DNA of 64,000 nucleotides from Marivita sp. GX14005 (GTDB lineage Bacteria > Pseudomonadota > Alphaproteobacteria > Rhodobacterales > Rhodobacteraceae): positions 682,001 through 746,000 of the forward strand of contig NZ_JAMCCQ010000001.1 in NCBI RefSeq assembly GCF_023370775.1, written 5' to 3'. The notes under the pieces were generated by a model. It worked only from the letters and a program-made list of their open reading frames with translations. It ran no database searches and had not been told where the DNA came from. The translations under genes and the position numbers were made by a program. This document shows, piece after piece, positions 20,235 to 28,818 of this stretch; within the stretch, counting starts at the first letter, position 1; every line of letters begins with the position of its first letter.

Positions 20235-22559
20235 GTGCCTTCATTCTCGAACACCCTTGAGCAGGCAATTCACTCGGCGCTGGCGCTCGCCAACTCCCGA
20301 TCTCACGAATTCGCGACGCTCGAACACCTGCTTCTCGCCCTGATCGACGAGCCTGATGCCGCACGCGTCATGAAGGCCTGTTCCGTCGATACCGAAGAGC
20401 TGCGCAACACGCTCGTCGATTACATCGACGACGATCTGTCGAATCTGGTGACGGATATCGAAGGCTCCGAAGCGGTGCCGACCGCCGCATTCCAGCGTGT
20501 GATCCAGCGCGCGGCGATCCATGTTCAAAGCTCCGGCCGGTCCGAGGTGACGGGCGCAAATGTGCTCGTCGCGATCTTTGCCGAGCGCGAAAGCAATGCC
20601 GCTTATTTCCTGCAGGATCAGGACATGACGCGCTATGATGCGGTGAATTTCATCGCGCATGGCGTGGCGAAGAACCCCGCTTACGGCGAAAGCCGCCCCG
20701 TCACCGGCGCGACCGAAGCCGAGCAGGATGCGCAGACGCAGGATGCGCCGGGCGAGCAGAAGGAATCCGCGCTGGCGAAATACTGCGTCGATCTGAACGC
20801 CAAATCGCGCGAGGGCGATATCGACCCGCTGATCGGCCGCAACGCGGAGGTGGAGCGCTGCATCCAGGTGCTGTGCCGCCGCCGCAAGAACAACCCGCTT
20901 CTGGTGGGCGATCCGGGCGTGGGCAAGACCGCCATCGCCGAAGGTCTGGCGCGCAAGATCGTGCAGGGGGAAACCCCGGCGGTTCTGGCGAATACCACCA
21001 TCTATTCGCTCGACATGGGTGCGCTGCTGGCCGGAACGCGCTATCGCGGCGATTTCGAGGAGCGGCTGAAGGCCGTCGTGACCGAGCTGGAGGAACATCC
21101 CGACGCGGTGCTGTTCATCGACGAGATCCATACCGTGATCGGTGCCGGCGCAACATCCGGCGGGGCGATGGACGCGTCCAACCTGCTCAAGCCCGCGCTG
21201 CAGGGCGGCAAGCTGCGCACAATGGGGTCGACCACCTACAAGGAATTCCGCCAGCATTTCGAGAAGGACCGCGCCCTGAGCCGCCGGTTCCAGAAGATCG
21301 ACGTGAACGAGCCGACGGTGGAAGATACGATCAAGATCCTCAAGGGTCTCAAGCCCTATTTCGAGGAGCATCACAGCATCAAGTATACTGCCGATGCGAT
21401 CAAATCGGCAGTGGAACTTTCGGCGCGTTACATCAACGACCGCAAGCTGCCCGACAGCGCCATCGACGTGATCGACGAGGCCGGAGCGGCGCAGCATCTC
21501 GTGGCCGAATCCAAGCGGCGCAAGACGCTCGGCGCAAAGGAGATCGAGGCGGTCGTGGCGAAAATCGCGCGTATCCCGCCGAAAAGCGTTTCCAAGGACG
21601 ATGCCGAAGTCCTCAAGGATCTCGAATCGAGCCTCAAGCGCGTGGTCTTCGGACAGGATGCCGCCATCGAGGCGCTGTCCTCGGCGATCAAGCTGGCACG
21701 TGCCGGTCTGCGCGAGCCGGAAAAGCCTATTGGCAACTACCTCTTCGCCGGCCCCACCGGCGTCGGCAAGACGGAAGTCGCGCGGCAGTTGGCCGATACG
21801 CTCGGTGTCGAGCTGTTGCGGTTCGATATGTCCGAATACATGGAGAAACATGCCGTGAGCCGCCTGATCGGCGCGCCTCCGGGCTATGTCGGGTTCGATC
21901 AGGGCGGGCAACTGACCGATGGCGTGGACCAGCATCCGCATTGCGTCCTGTTGCTGGACGAGATCGAGAAGGCACATCCGGACGTCTACAACATCCTGCT
22001 TCAGGTCATGGATCACGGCGCGCTGACCGATCACAATGGGCGGACCGTCAGCTTCCGCAACGTGATCCTCATCATGACCTCGAACGCGGGCGCGACCGAG
22101 CAGGCCAAGGCGGCCATCGGATTTGGCCGCGACCGCCGCGAGGGCGAGGATACGGCGGCGATCGAACGCACCTTCACGCCGGAATTCCGCAACCGTCTGG
22201 ACGCGGTCATTTCCTTCGCTCCGCTGCCGAAATCGACGATCCTGCGCGTGGTCGAAAAGTTCGTTCTCCAGCTCGAGGCGCAGCTGATGGATCGCAATGT
22301 TACCATCGAGTTGACGGAACCTGCCGCCGCATGGCTGGCCGACAAGGGTTATGACGACAAGATGGGCGCCCGCCCGCTGGCCCGCGTCATTCAGGAGCAT
22401 ATCAAGAAGCCGCTCGCCGAGGAGCTTTTGTTCGGCAAGCTTTCCAAGGGCGGTGTGGTGCGCGTTTCGGTCAAGGACGACAAGCTCGTTCTCGATCTCG
22501 ACGGGCCGGACAGCCCGCGCCTATCGAGCAAGAAGCCTCCGCTTCTGACGGCGGAGTAG
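20235..22559 (+). CDS. clpA: ATP-dependent Clp protease ATP-binding subunit ClpA
   Basis: 774 residues: Clp N-domain repeats (about 1-145), AAA-1 with GDPGVGKTAIAEGLA and AAA-2 with GPTGVGKTEVARQLA, and the IGL-type ClpP loop expected between. Unfolds substrates for ClpP. Starts with GTG preceded by AAGGAG nine bases upstream. The N-end-rule adaptor clpS, often just upstream, is not found here: the 163-nt spacer to gloB holds no reading frame of that type. A strong terminator follows the stop codon. Confidence 0.97.
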   Translation: MPSFSNTLEQAIHSALALANSRSHEFATLEHLLLALIDEPDAARVMKACSVDTEELRNTLVDYIDDDLSNLVTDIEGSEAVPTAAFQRVIQRAAIHVQSSGRSEVTGANVLVAIFAERESNAAYFLQDQDMTRYDAVNFIAHGVAKNPAYGESRPVTGATEAEQDAQTQDAPGEQKESALAKYCVDLNAKSREGDIDPLIGRNAEVERCIQVLCRRRKNNPLLVGDPGVGKTAIAEGLARKIVQGETPAVLANTTIYSLDMGALLAGTRYRGDFEERLKAVVTELEEHPDAVLFIDEIHTVIGAGATSGGAMDASNLLKPALQGGKLRTMGSTTYKEFRQHFEKDRALSRRFQKIDVNEPTVEDTIKILKGLKPYFEEHHSIKYTADAIKSAVELSARYINDRKLPDSAIDVIDEAGAAQHLVAESKRRKTLGAKEIEAVVAKIARIPPKSVSKDDAEVLKDLESSLKRVVFGQDAAIEALSSAIKLARAGLREPEKPIGNYLFAGPTGVGKTEVARQLADTLGVELLRFDMSEYMEKHAVSRLIGAPPGYVGFDQGGQLTDGVDQHPHCVLLLDEIEKAHPDVYNILLQVMDHGALTDHNGRTVSFRNVILIMTSNAGATEQAKAAIGFGRDRREGEDTAAIERTFTPEFRNRLDAVISFAPLPKSTILRVVEKFVLQLEAQLMDRNVTIELTEPAAAWLADKGYDDKMGARPLARVIQEHIKKPLAEELLFGKLSKGGVVRVSVKDDKLVLDLDGPDSPRLSSKKPPLLTAE

Positions 22560-22582
22560 GACGCGCCGCAAAAGTGAAACCA

Positions 22583-22618
22583 AAAGCGCCCGCGACGATC
22601 CTGTCGCGGGCGCTTTTT
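22583..22618. terminator. Bidirectional terminator between clpA and the OmpA-like gene
   Basis: Fourteen-pair stem AAAGCGCCCGCGAC / GTCGCGGGCGCTTT with a six-base loop, T5 on the plus side and T4 on the minus side. It separates converging genes and can serve both. Confidence 0.93.
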
Positions 22619-22642
22619 CATTTTCTCCGGTATCCGCCCAGC

Positions 22643-24508
22643 CTATTGCTCGGTCAGTTTCAGCTCGATCCGGCGGTTTTGCGCGCGCGCCTCGGCGGTA
22701 TCGGCGCTGTTGATCGGCTGATATTCCCCGAACCCGTTGGCCGCGAGGCGCTGTGGCGGAATACCAAGATCGTCGATCATATAGCGCACCACCGACAGTG
22801 CGCGCGCCTGCGACAATTCCCAGTTGTCGGCAAACTCGCCAAGCCCCGACAGCGGCAGATCGTCGGTATGGCCGTCCACGCGGATGATCCAGTCGATCTC
22901 TTGAGGGATATCCTGCGCGACATCGCGCAGGATCGCGGCGACATTGGCGATCTGAGCCTGCCCTTCGGGCGATAGCGACGCCTCGGCCGGCGGGAACAGC
23001 ACTTCGGAGGAAAAGACGAACCGGTCGCCTTCGATGCGCACACCTTCGCGCGACCCCAGCACATCGCGCAGCCGGCCGAAAAACTCCGAGCGGTAGCGTT
23101 CGAGATCCTGCTTTTCCCCCTCCAGCCGCGCGCGTTCTTCCTCAAGCCGCTTGCGCTCCGCCTCTTCGAGCTGCCTGCGCCGCCGCTCTTCGGACGCAAC
23201 GCGCGCCAGCGCGGCGTTCAATTCGCTGCCAAGCGTCTGAAGCTGGATCTGCGCTTCGGTATCGCGCAGCTGCGCATCGTCGAGCAATGCCTGAACCGCC
23301 GACAATTGGCGCCGAAGCGCGCCGACTTGTTGGTTCAGCGCCTCGGTCTGCAACTGTGCCTCATCGGCCCGCTGGCTTTCCTCGGCCAGCCTCTCGCGCG
23401 CCTGTGCCAAAAGCGCCTGGCGCTCTTCCGCTTCGGAAAGCCGCGCGCTCGTTTCCGTCTCCGCCGCGATTTTGGCGGCGAGCGCTGCGGCAAGCTGATC
23501 GCGAATATCGGCAAGCGTCGCCTCCGTATCGGTGCGGTCCATCTGCTCCGCGTCCAGATCGGCCTCGAGCCCTTCGATCCGCGCCGCTTGCGCATCGAGC
23601 CGCGCTTGCAGATCCGCTACCGTCTCCTCGCCCTCCGTCAGCGCGGCGGCGAGCCGTGCGTTCAGCCCTTCCTCGGCGTCGCGCGACGCCGCCAGAAGCG
23701 TCAGCGTTTCCTCCGCGCGTGCGCGCTGCTCCTCAAGCGCAAGCGTCATCGCGGTCAATTCCGCATCCGCATTCTCCAGCCGCGTGCGCAACGCAACCGC
23801 CGCTTCGGCCTCAGCCAATTTGGCCGCTTCTTCGTCGGACAGTTGCGCCTCAAGCGTTTCGACCCGCCCGCGCAAAGCGCCAATCTCCGTTTCCGTTTCC
23901 GCGCTGCGCGCGCGCAAATCGGCGACCAGCGCCTGCAGCGCTTCGCGGCGCGCCGCGGCAAGACGGGCGGTTTCCGCCTGTGCATCGATTTCATCGCGCG
24001 CCTGCACCAGAGCGAGGTCGAGCGCGTCGCGCTCGCCTTGCAGTCGATCACGCGCCTGCGACAGATCGGCTGCCCGGTCCTGCGCCGCATCGCGCTCGGA
24101 CAGAAGCCCGGCCACCTGCTCCTCGAAGGACGCGATGCGCGCATCCGCCTGCGCCAGCGCCGCAGCCTGCCGTTCCCGCGTTGCCGAAAGCGATGCGATG
24201 ATCGCGTCCTGTTCGGTCAGACGGGTTTCCGCGTCATCAAGCGTCGCGGTCAGCGCGCCCAGATCATTGCGCAGCGCGGTTGTGCGCTGCCGTTCCACGC
24301 CCAGCGCGCGTGACAGTTCCGAAAGCTCGGAAGAGAGCCTGTCCAGCTGCGTTTCCTGCCCGGTGATGGTGTCGCGCAGCACCGCCTGCACGACCATGAA
24401 GATCGTCAGAACGAACATCAGGACCAACAACAGCCCGGTCATCGCATCCACGAAACCGGGCCAGATCGACGCTTGGAACCGCGCCCCGGTGCGGCGAGAC
24501 AGCGCCAC
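22643..24508 (-). CDS. MotB/OmpA-like protein with very long coiled coil
   Basis: 621 residues. One N-terminal transmembrane helix (about 20-44) carries an acidic residue, D21, in the place of the proton-binding Asp of MotB (PGFVDAMTGLLLVLMFVL). Residues about 50-475 are almost continuous heptad-rich coiled coil. The C-terminus (about 490-615) is an OmpA peptidoglycan-binding domain with VDGHTDDLPL, NWELSQARALSVVRYM and ANGFGEYQPI. The layout is that of a stator B subunit with a spacer long enough to span the periplasm. Three bases separate it from the MotA/TolQ-like gene upstream. Function is unknown; see findings. Confidence 0.88.
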   Translation of the reverse strand: MALSRRTGARFQASIWPGFVDAMTGLLLVLMFVLTIFMVVQAVLRDTITGQETQLDRLSSELSELSRALGVERQRTTALRNDLGALTATLDDAETRLTEQDAIIASLSATRERQAAALAQADARIASFEEQVAGLLSERDAAQDRAADLSQARDRLQGERDALDLALVQARDEIDAQAETARLAAARREALQALVADLRARSAETETEIGALRGRVETLEAQLSDEEAAKLAEAEAAVALRTRLENADAELTAMTLALEEQRARAEETLTLLAASRDAEEGLNARLAAALTEGEETVADLQARLDAQAARIEGLEADLDAEQMDRTDTEATLADIRDQLAAALAAKIAAETETSARLSEAEERQALLAQARERLAEESQRADEAQLQTEALNQQVGALRRQLSAVQALLDDAQLRDTEAQIQLQTLGSELNAALARVASEERRRRQLEEAERKRLEEERARLEGEKQDLERYRSEFFGRLRDVLGSREGVRIEGDRFVFSSEVLFPPAEASLSPEGQAQIANVAAILRDVAQDIPQEIDWIIRVDGHTDDLPLSGLGEFADNWELSQARALSVVRYMIDDLGIPPQRLAANGFGEYQPINSADTAEARAQNRRIELKLTEQ

Positions 24509-24511
24509 GGC

Positions 24512-25699
24512 CTAGCCCTCGTCCTTTCGCAGGAGCCGCGCGGGACTGCGCGCGATCCGCTCCATCGTGCGGCTGATCGCACCCAGATCGGTGCGCAGCT
24601 CTGCCATCGATTCCTGCCGCCCGGCCGAGATTTCCTCGAGGATGCGCAACATCTGCACATCAATGGACCGAAGCCGCATCCGGCTTTCGGCATCCAGCCC
24701 CTCGTTGCCGGATTTATGCTCGATCACGTCGATCAGCCGTTCCTGCCCTTCGGCGATGCGCGCGAAGGCGGAAGCCGAGGGCGCGGTCGCCTCCATCCGT
24801 TCGGTCATCCGCTCCAGCGCATCGCCAAGCTGCCCCAGACGGCTCTCGACCTCGGCGCGCCCTTCCTCGGACTGCGCGAAGAGCAATTGCAGCGATTCCA
24901 TGTTTCCGACCATCTGGTCCATCAGAACCGCCGTCACATCGGCGTCCGCCGTGCCCTCCTCGCCGCTCGAAAAACCGAGCCGCGTGATCGAGCTGAGCCA
25001 TTCCTCGAGCTCGCGGTAAAACCTGTTCTGCCCATGCCCGGCGAAAAGCTCCAGCAGACCGACGACCAGCGATCCGGCCAGCCCGAGCAATGAGGACGCG
25101 AACGCCACCCCCATGCCGGAGAGTTGGCTGTCGAGCCCGTCCATCAACCGCGCGAACACTTCCGTCCCGCTTTCCCCTTCCTCGGGCGCGAGCCCCCGGA
25201 TCGTATCGACCAAAGCGGGAACCGTCGTGGCGAGCCCGTAGAACGTGCCCAGAAGCCCGAGGAAAATCAGAAGGCTGACGATATAGCGCGTGATCTCGCG
25301 CGCCTCGTCGATCCGGGTGGCGACGGAATCGAGGATGGACCGCGTTGACGCGGTGTTGATCTGCATCCGCCGCCCGCGCGTGCGCAAGAGCGTTGCCAGC
25401 GGCGCAAGCAGAAGCGGCGCCTGTGTGCGGAACCCGCCATCGCCCTGCCGTGCGAAGGCTTCGATCCAGCGCACCGATTTGATGAGCTGCGCGACCTGCC
25501 AGAAACACGCCAGAACGCCGATACCGAAGACGAAGAGGATAAATCCGTTCAGGTAGGGGTTCGCCTCGAACACAGGAAGAACGCGCGGCAAGGCCAGAAA
25601 CGCGCCGGAGCCGGTCAGCCCCAGAACGACGAGCATCAACAGCACCTGCCGGACAGGTTGCGAAAAATGTGGCTCGGCCTCGAAGTCCGGCTGGTCCAT
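24512..25699 (-). CDS. MotA/TolQ/ExbB-like proton channel protein
   Basis: 395 residues with four predicted transmembrane helices (about 18-38, 52-74, 137-160, 197-221). Helices 3-4 carry the MotA/TolQ/ExbB signature (IFLGLLGTFYGLATTVPALV and MGVAFASSLLGLAGSLVVG). A soluble helical tail of about 170 residues follows, with heptad-like repeats. I took the ATG at 25699 with AGGA nine bases upstream; a GTG at 25744 would add 15 basic residues but has no ribosome-binding site. Forms an operon with the MotB/OmpA-like gene. Confidence 0.86.
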   Translation of the reverse strand: MDQPDFEAEPHFSQPVRQVLLMLVVLGLTGSGAFLALPRVLPVFEANPYLNGFILFVFGIGVLACFWQVAQLIKSVRWIEAFARQGDGGFRTQAPLLLAPLATLLRTRGRRMQINTASTRSILDSVATRIDEAREITRYIVSLLIFLGLLGTFYGLATTVPALVDTIRGLAPEEGESGTEVFARLMDGLDSQLSGMGVAFASSLLGLAGSLVVGLLELFAGHGQNRFYRELEEWLSSITRLGFSSGEEGTADADVTAVLMDQMVGNMESLQLLFAQSEEGRAEVESRLGQLGDALERMTERMEATAPSASAFARIAEGQERLIDVIEHKSGNEGLDAESRMRLRSIDVQMLRILEEISAGRQESMAELRTDLGAISRTMERIARSPARLLRKDEG

Positions 25700-25773
25700 A
25701 CGGACAGTTCCTGACGCGCGTTTCTTGTTCTTCGAAGCCGACACTAGGCTGTTCGTGGCAAATCGCCAAGCCG

Positions 25774-26304
25774 TTAAGCGGTCAGCCCGCGAACCCTATC
25801 GCTCAACCACTCCAGATCGGGGTCGGGAATGCCGATCTCGGACAGATGGGATGCGGTGTTGAACAGATATTCGCTGTTGGGACCGCGCCCGCCACTGGCC
25901 CGCGCGATGATCCGCGCCTGTTCCTCCAGATCGAGCGCGCCGCAATATTGCACGTGATCGGGATCGATCACGTAGGTCACCGCCGTCACCTCGCCGCCAT
26001 CGACCAATTCGACGGGCAGGACCTTTTCGAGATAAGCGGCGGAGACAAGTTCGCGCTCGCGCAGATAGGCCATCGTCGCATCGAGTTCGGCCTCGTGCAT
26101 CTTCATCGCCAAACCGTCGCAAACGCTACCGGGCTGCTCATCCAGCGCGAGGACAAGCCCCGGGTCGGTTTCCGTCCCCCGATGATGGATCGAGCGCATA
26201 CAGAAGCTGCGCGCGAACCCCCTGAGCCGGGCACGGGCGGTCACCACCGGCGTGAATCCGGGGTTCCACAAGAGCGATCCATATCCGAAAACCCAAAGCG
26301 TCAT
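25774..26304 (-). CDS. Gamma-glutamylcyclotransferase (ChaC type)
   Basis: 176 residues. The ChaC signature FGYGSLLWNPGF occurs at 6-17 and is followed by the conserved RGFARSFCMRSIHHRGT segment; YVIDPDHVQYCGALDLEEQA matches the C-terminal half. The family cleaves glutathione to 5-oxoproline and Cys-Gly in the cytoplasm. The catalytic Glu lies in the mid-region around TYVIDP or just before. Divergent from the DUF2125 gene across 66 nt. Confidence 0.9.
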   Translation of the reverse strand: MTLWVFGYGSLLWNPGFTPVVTARARLRGFARSFCMRSIHHRGTETDPGLVLALDEQPGSVCDGLAMKMHEAELDATMAYLRERELVSAAYLEKVLPVELVDGGEVTAVTYVIDPDHVQYCGALDLEEQARIIARASGGRGPNSEYLFNTASHLSEIGIPDPDLEWLSDRVRGLTA

Positions 26305-26370
26305 CTGTCTGGTCCTGCTGATCGAGGCACGATAAACACCAAAACAGCATTGGAAAAAAGGGGTGCGCCC

Positions 26371-27345
26371 GTGAAAAGACTTCTTGCGGTCATCGCGCTG
26401 GCCGCTCTCGTCTATGGCGGTTGGTGGGTCTATGCTGCCCAGAGCCTTCGCGGCGCGGTGGAAAACGGGTTCGCCATGCTGCGCACGGATGGCTGGACGG
26501 CGGGCTATGACGATCTGTCGGTGCGCGGTTTTCCGAACCGGACCGACCTGACGGTGACCGGCCCGCGACTGACCTCCCCGGACGGGCGCATCGCGTGGCG
26601 CGCGCCGTTCGTGCAGATGCTCGGCCTGAGCTACAACCGCGATCACGTCATCCTGGCCTGGCCCGATGCACAATCCCTGCGGATCGGAAATACCGATGTC
26701 GCGATCACCTCCGACGGGCTGCGCGCCAGCGTCGTCAAAAAGGACGGCGCTTTGCTGCGCAGCAATCTCGAAGCGCCGGTTCTAAATATCTCGACACCTG
26801 AGGGATCGGCTGCCTTTGCTGGCGTGACAGCGGCGCTGGAGAAGATCGAACCGCTGAACGCGTCCTACCGCCTTGCGGTCATTGCCGACCGGATTGCGCT
26901 GTCCGCCCCGCCCATCGGCGGCGGCAATGCGCCCGACTCGCTGTCGGATCTGCGCGTCGATCTGGCATTCGAACTCGATGCGCCATTGCGCCTCGATCGC
27001 TTGTCCGCCGCGCCGCGCCCGGTTCAAATTGCCGTCAGGCACAGCGAAATCAGCTACGGCGCGCTCACCATCAAACTCTCAGGCGACGCCCGTATCGGTC
27101 CCGACGGCTATCCGACGGGCGAGGTTCGCATCATGTCGAACAATTGGCGCGCCGCGCTGGAAGCCGCCCGCGACAGGGGGCATCTGCCGCGCCGCATGGC
27201 CGATCGCCTAATCGAGATGCTGACCCTGCTGTCAGGGCTCAGCGGTGCCCGCGATACGCTGGATGTGACGCTGGGTCTCAGACGCGGCGGCGTGTTTCTC
27301 GGGCCGCTGAAAATAGGTCAACTGCCCCCGTTTCCGCTGCGCTGA
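26371..27345 (+). CDS. DUF2125 family exported/membrane protein
   Basis: 324 residues, GTG start with AAAAGGGG upstream. An N-terminal hydrophobic helix (about 4-23, RLLAVIALAALVYGGWWVYA) anchors or exports the protein; the rest is the DUF2125 beta-rich domain (TDGWTAGYDDLSVRGFPNRTDLTVTGPRL). No biochemical role is known; the pattern is reminiscent of lipid-transfer or AsmA-like beta proteins, which is only an impression. Followed 54 nt later by the M20 peptidase. Confidence 0.85.
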   Translation: MKRLLAVIALAALVYGGWWVYAAQSLRGAVENGFAMLRTDGWTAGYDDLSVRGFPNRTDLTVTGPRLTSPDGRIAWRAPFVQMLGLSYNRDHVILAWPDAQSLRIGNTDVAITSDGLRASVVKKDGALLRSNLEAPVLNISTPEGSAAFAGVTAALEKIEPLNASYRLAVIADRIALSAPPIGGGNAPDSLSDLRVDLAFELDAPLRLDRLSAAPRPVQIAVRHSEISYGALTIKLSGDARIGPDGYPTGEVRIMSNNWRAALEAARDRGHLPRRMADRLIEMLTLLSGLSGARDTLDVTLGLRRGGVFLGPLKIGQLPPFPLR

Positions 27346-27399
27346 CCCTTGCCTTCCAAAGGCACCCCCGCGAGACTGCGGCCCCGGGAGGAAGAACGC

Positions 27400-28674
27400 A
27401 TGACATCGAGCCCGCTCAAACGCATAGACGCGGCGCGCGACGATCTCGTCGCGCTGACGCGAGATCTCATCGCCATTCCCACGCTGAACCCGCCGGGGCG
27501 CGACTATGCCGCCATATGCTCCTATCTGGACACCCGGCTCTCCGCATCGGGTTTCGATACGACATGGGTCCGTGCCGAAGGCGCTCCCGGCGACAGCGAG
27601 GCCCATCCGCGCTGGAACCTGATCGCCCGCCACGACGGCGCGCGCAGCGGCGACTGCGTTCATTTCAACTCGCATACCGATGTGGTCGAGATCGGTAAGG
27701 GATGGACTCGCGATCCCTTCGGCGGCACGGTCGAGGGCGACAGGATTTACGGGCGCGGCGCCTGCGACATGAAAGGCGGGCTTGCTGCGTCGATCATCGC
27801 TGCCGAAGCGTTCATAGCCGAACACCCGGACTATCAGGGTGCCATAGAGATCAGCGGCACGGCGGACGAGGAATCGGGCGGCTATGGCGGTGTGGCCCAT
27901 CTGGCCGAACGAGGCTGGTTCGATCCGGCCCGCGTTCAGCATGTCATCATCCCCGAACCGCTCGGCAAGGACCGCATCTGCCTCGGTCATCGTGGCGGCT
28001 GGTGGGCCGAGATCGAAACAAGGGGCGAGATCGCGCATGGCTCCATGCCTTTCCTCGGCGATTGCGCCATCCGCCATATGGGCGCGGTGCTGCAGGCCTT
28101 CGAAGACCGGCTCTTCCCGGCGATGGCGGCGCGCCTGACCGACATGCCGGTGGTTCCCGATGGCGCGCGCCAATCGACCATGAACATCAATTCCGTGCAT
28201 GGCGGCCAGCCGGAACAGGCAACGGGCGATACCGGGCTGCCGGCCCATTGCGTGCCGGACAGTTGCCGCATCGTGGTCGACCGCCGCTTCCTGATGGAGG
28301 AACCGGTCGATGGCGTGCGACAGGAAGTGATCGACTTGCTGGAGGATCTCAAATCCCGCCGCCCGAATTTCGATTACGAAATCCGCGAGCTTAACCGCGT
28401 GACCCCCTCGATGACGGACAAGACCGCCCCTGTCGTGCAAACCGTCCACGCCGCCATCGAGGACGTGTTTGGCCACGCGCCGGGCTACGTCGCCTCGCCG
28501 GGCAGCTACGATCAGAAGCATATCGACCGCATCGGTAGGCTGCGCAACTGCATCGCATACGGGCCCGGCATCCTCGAACTGGCGCACAAACCGGATGAAT
28601 GGGTCGGCATCACCGATATGCTGGACAGCGCCAAGGTCATGGCGCGCACGCTCGAAAAACTGCTCCTGCCCTGA
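27400..28674 (+). CDS. M20-family peptidase/deacylase (ArgE/DapE-like)
   Basis: 424 residues. The binuclear zinc site is complete: NSHTDVVEIG, GRGACDMKGG and TADEESGG, with a C-terminal SPGSYDQKH. A GGAGGAAG ribosome-binding site lies just before the ATG. The protein is in the ArgE/DapE/carboxypeptidase G2 group and could be an acetylornithine deacetylase or a dipeptidase. The solute-binding gene downstream (peptide type) suggests a role in using imported acylated amino acids or peptides; this is inference. Confidence 0.88.
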   Translation: MTSSPLKRIDAARDDLVALTRDLIAIPTLNPPGRDYAAICSYLDTRLSASGFDTTWVRAEGAPGDSEAHPRWNLIARHDGARSGDCVHFNSHTDVVEIGKGWTRDPFGGTVEGDRIYGRGACDMKGGLAASIIAAEAFIAEHPDYQGAIEISGTADEESGGYGGVAHLAERGWFDPARVQHVIIPEPLGKDRICLGHRGGWWAEIETRGEIAHGSMPFLGDCAIRHMGAVLQAFEDRLFPAMAARLTDMPVVPDGARQSTMNINSVHGGQPEQATGDTGLPAHCVPDSCRIVVDRRFLMEEPVDGVRQEVIDLLEDLKSRRPNFDYEIRELNRVTPSMTDKTAPVVQTVHAAIEDVFGHAPGYVASPGSYDQKHIDRIGRLRNCIAYGPGILELAHKPDEWVGITDMLDSAKVMARTLEKLLLP

Positions 28675-28705
28675 TCTTCTCCGTTTTCCAAATATCTCGG
28701 GGAGC

Positions 28706-28724
28706 ACGAGGGCTGGCCCCTCGT
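28706..28724. other. Hairpin between the M20 and ABC genes
   Basis: ACGAGGG, loop CTGGC, CCCTCGT: a perfect seven-pair stem, preceded by TTTTCCAAATATCTCGGGG. No T-run follows. I recall this kind of AT-rich tract plus GC hairpin as a frequent intergenic element after genes in Rhodobacterales, probably an mRNA 3'-end structure. Confidence 0.45.
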
Positions 28725-28818
28725 TCCACCCGCCGTCACGGGCGCGGCGGCGACATGCAAGGACTTGATCGGCAGACGATTTGACATGACACTCCCCGCA
28801 ACCAACCGGAGGGACGAC

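Noticed and set aside
20241-22400. 719-residue open frame on the minus strand
   Set aside because: Antisense shadow of clpA without any recognisable domain.
22643-25699. Zorya-type defence (ZorA/ZorB) system
   Set aside because: The two proteins share the motor layout, but no ZorC, ZorD or ZorE gene is adjacent and all neighbours are housekeeping genes.
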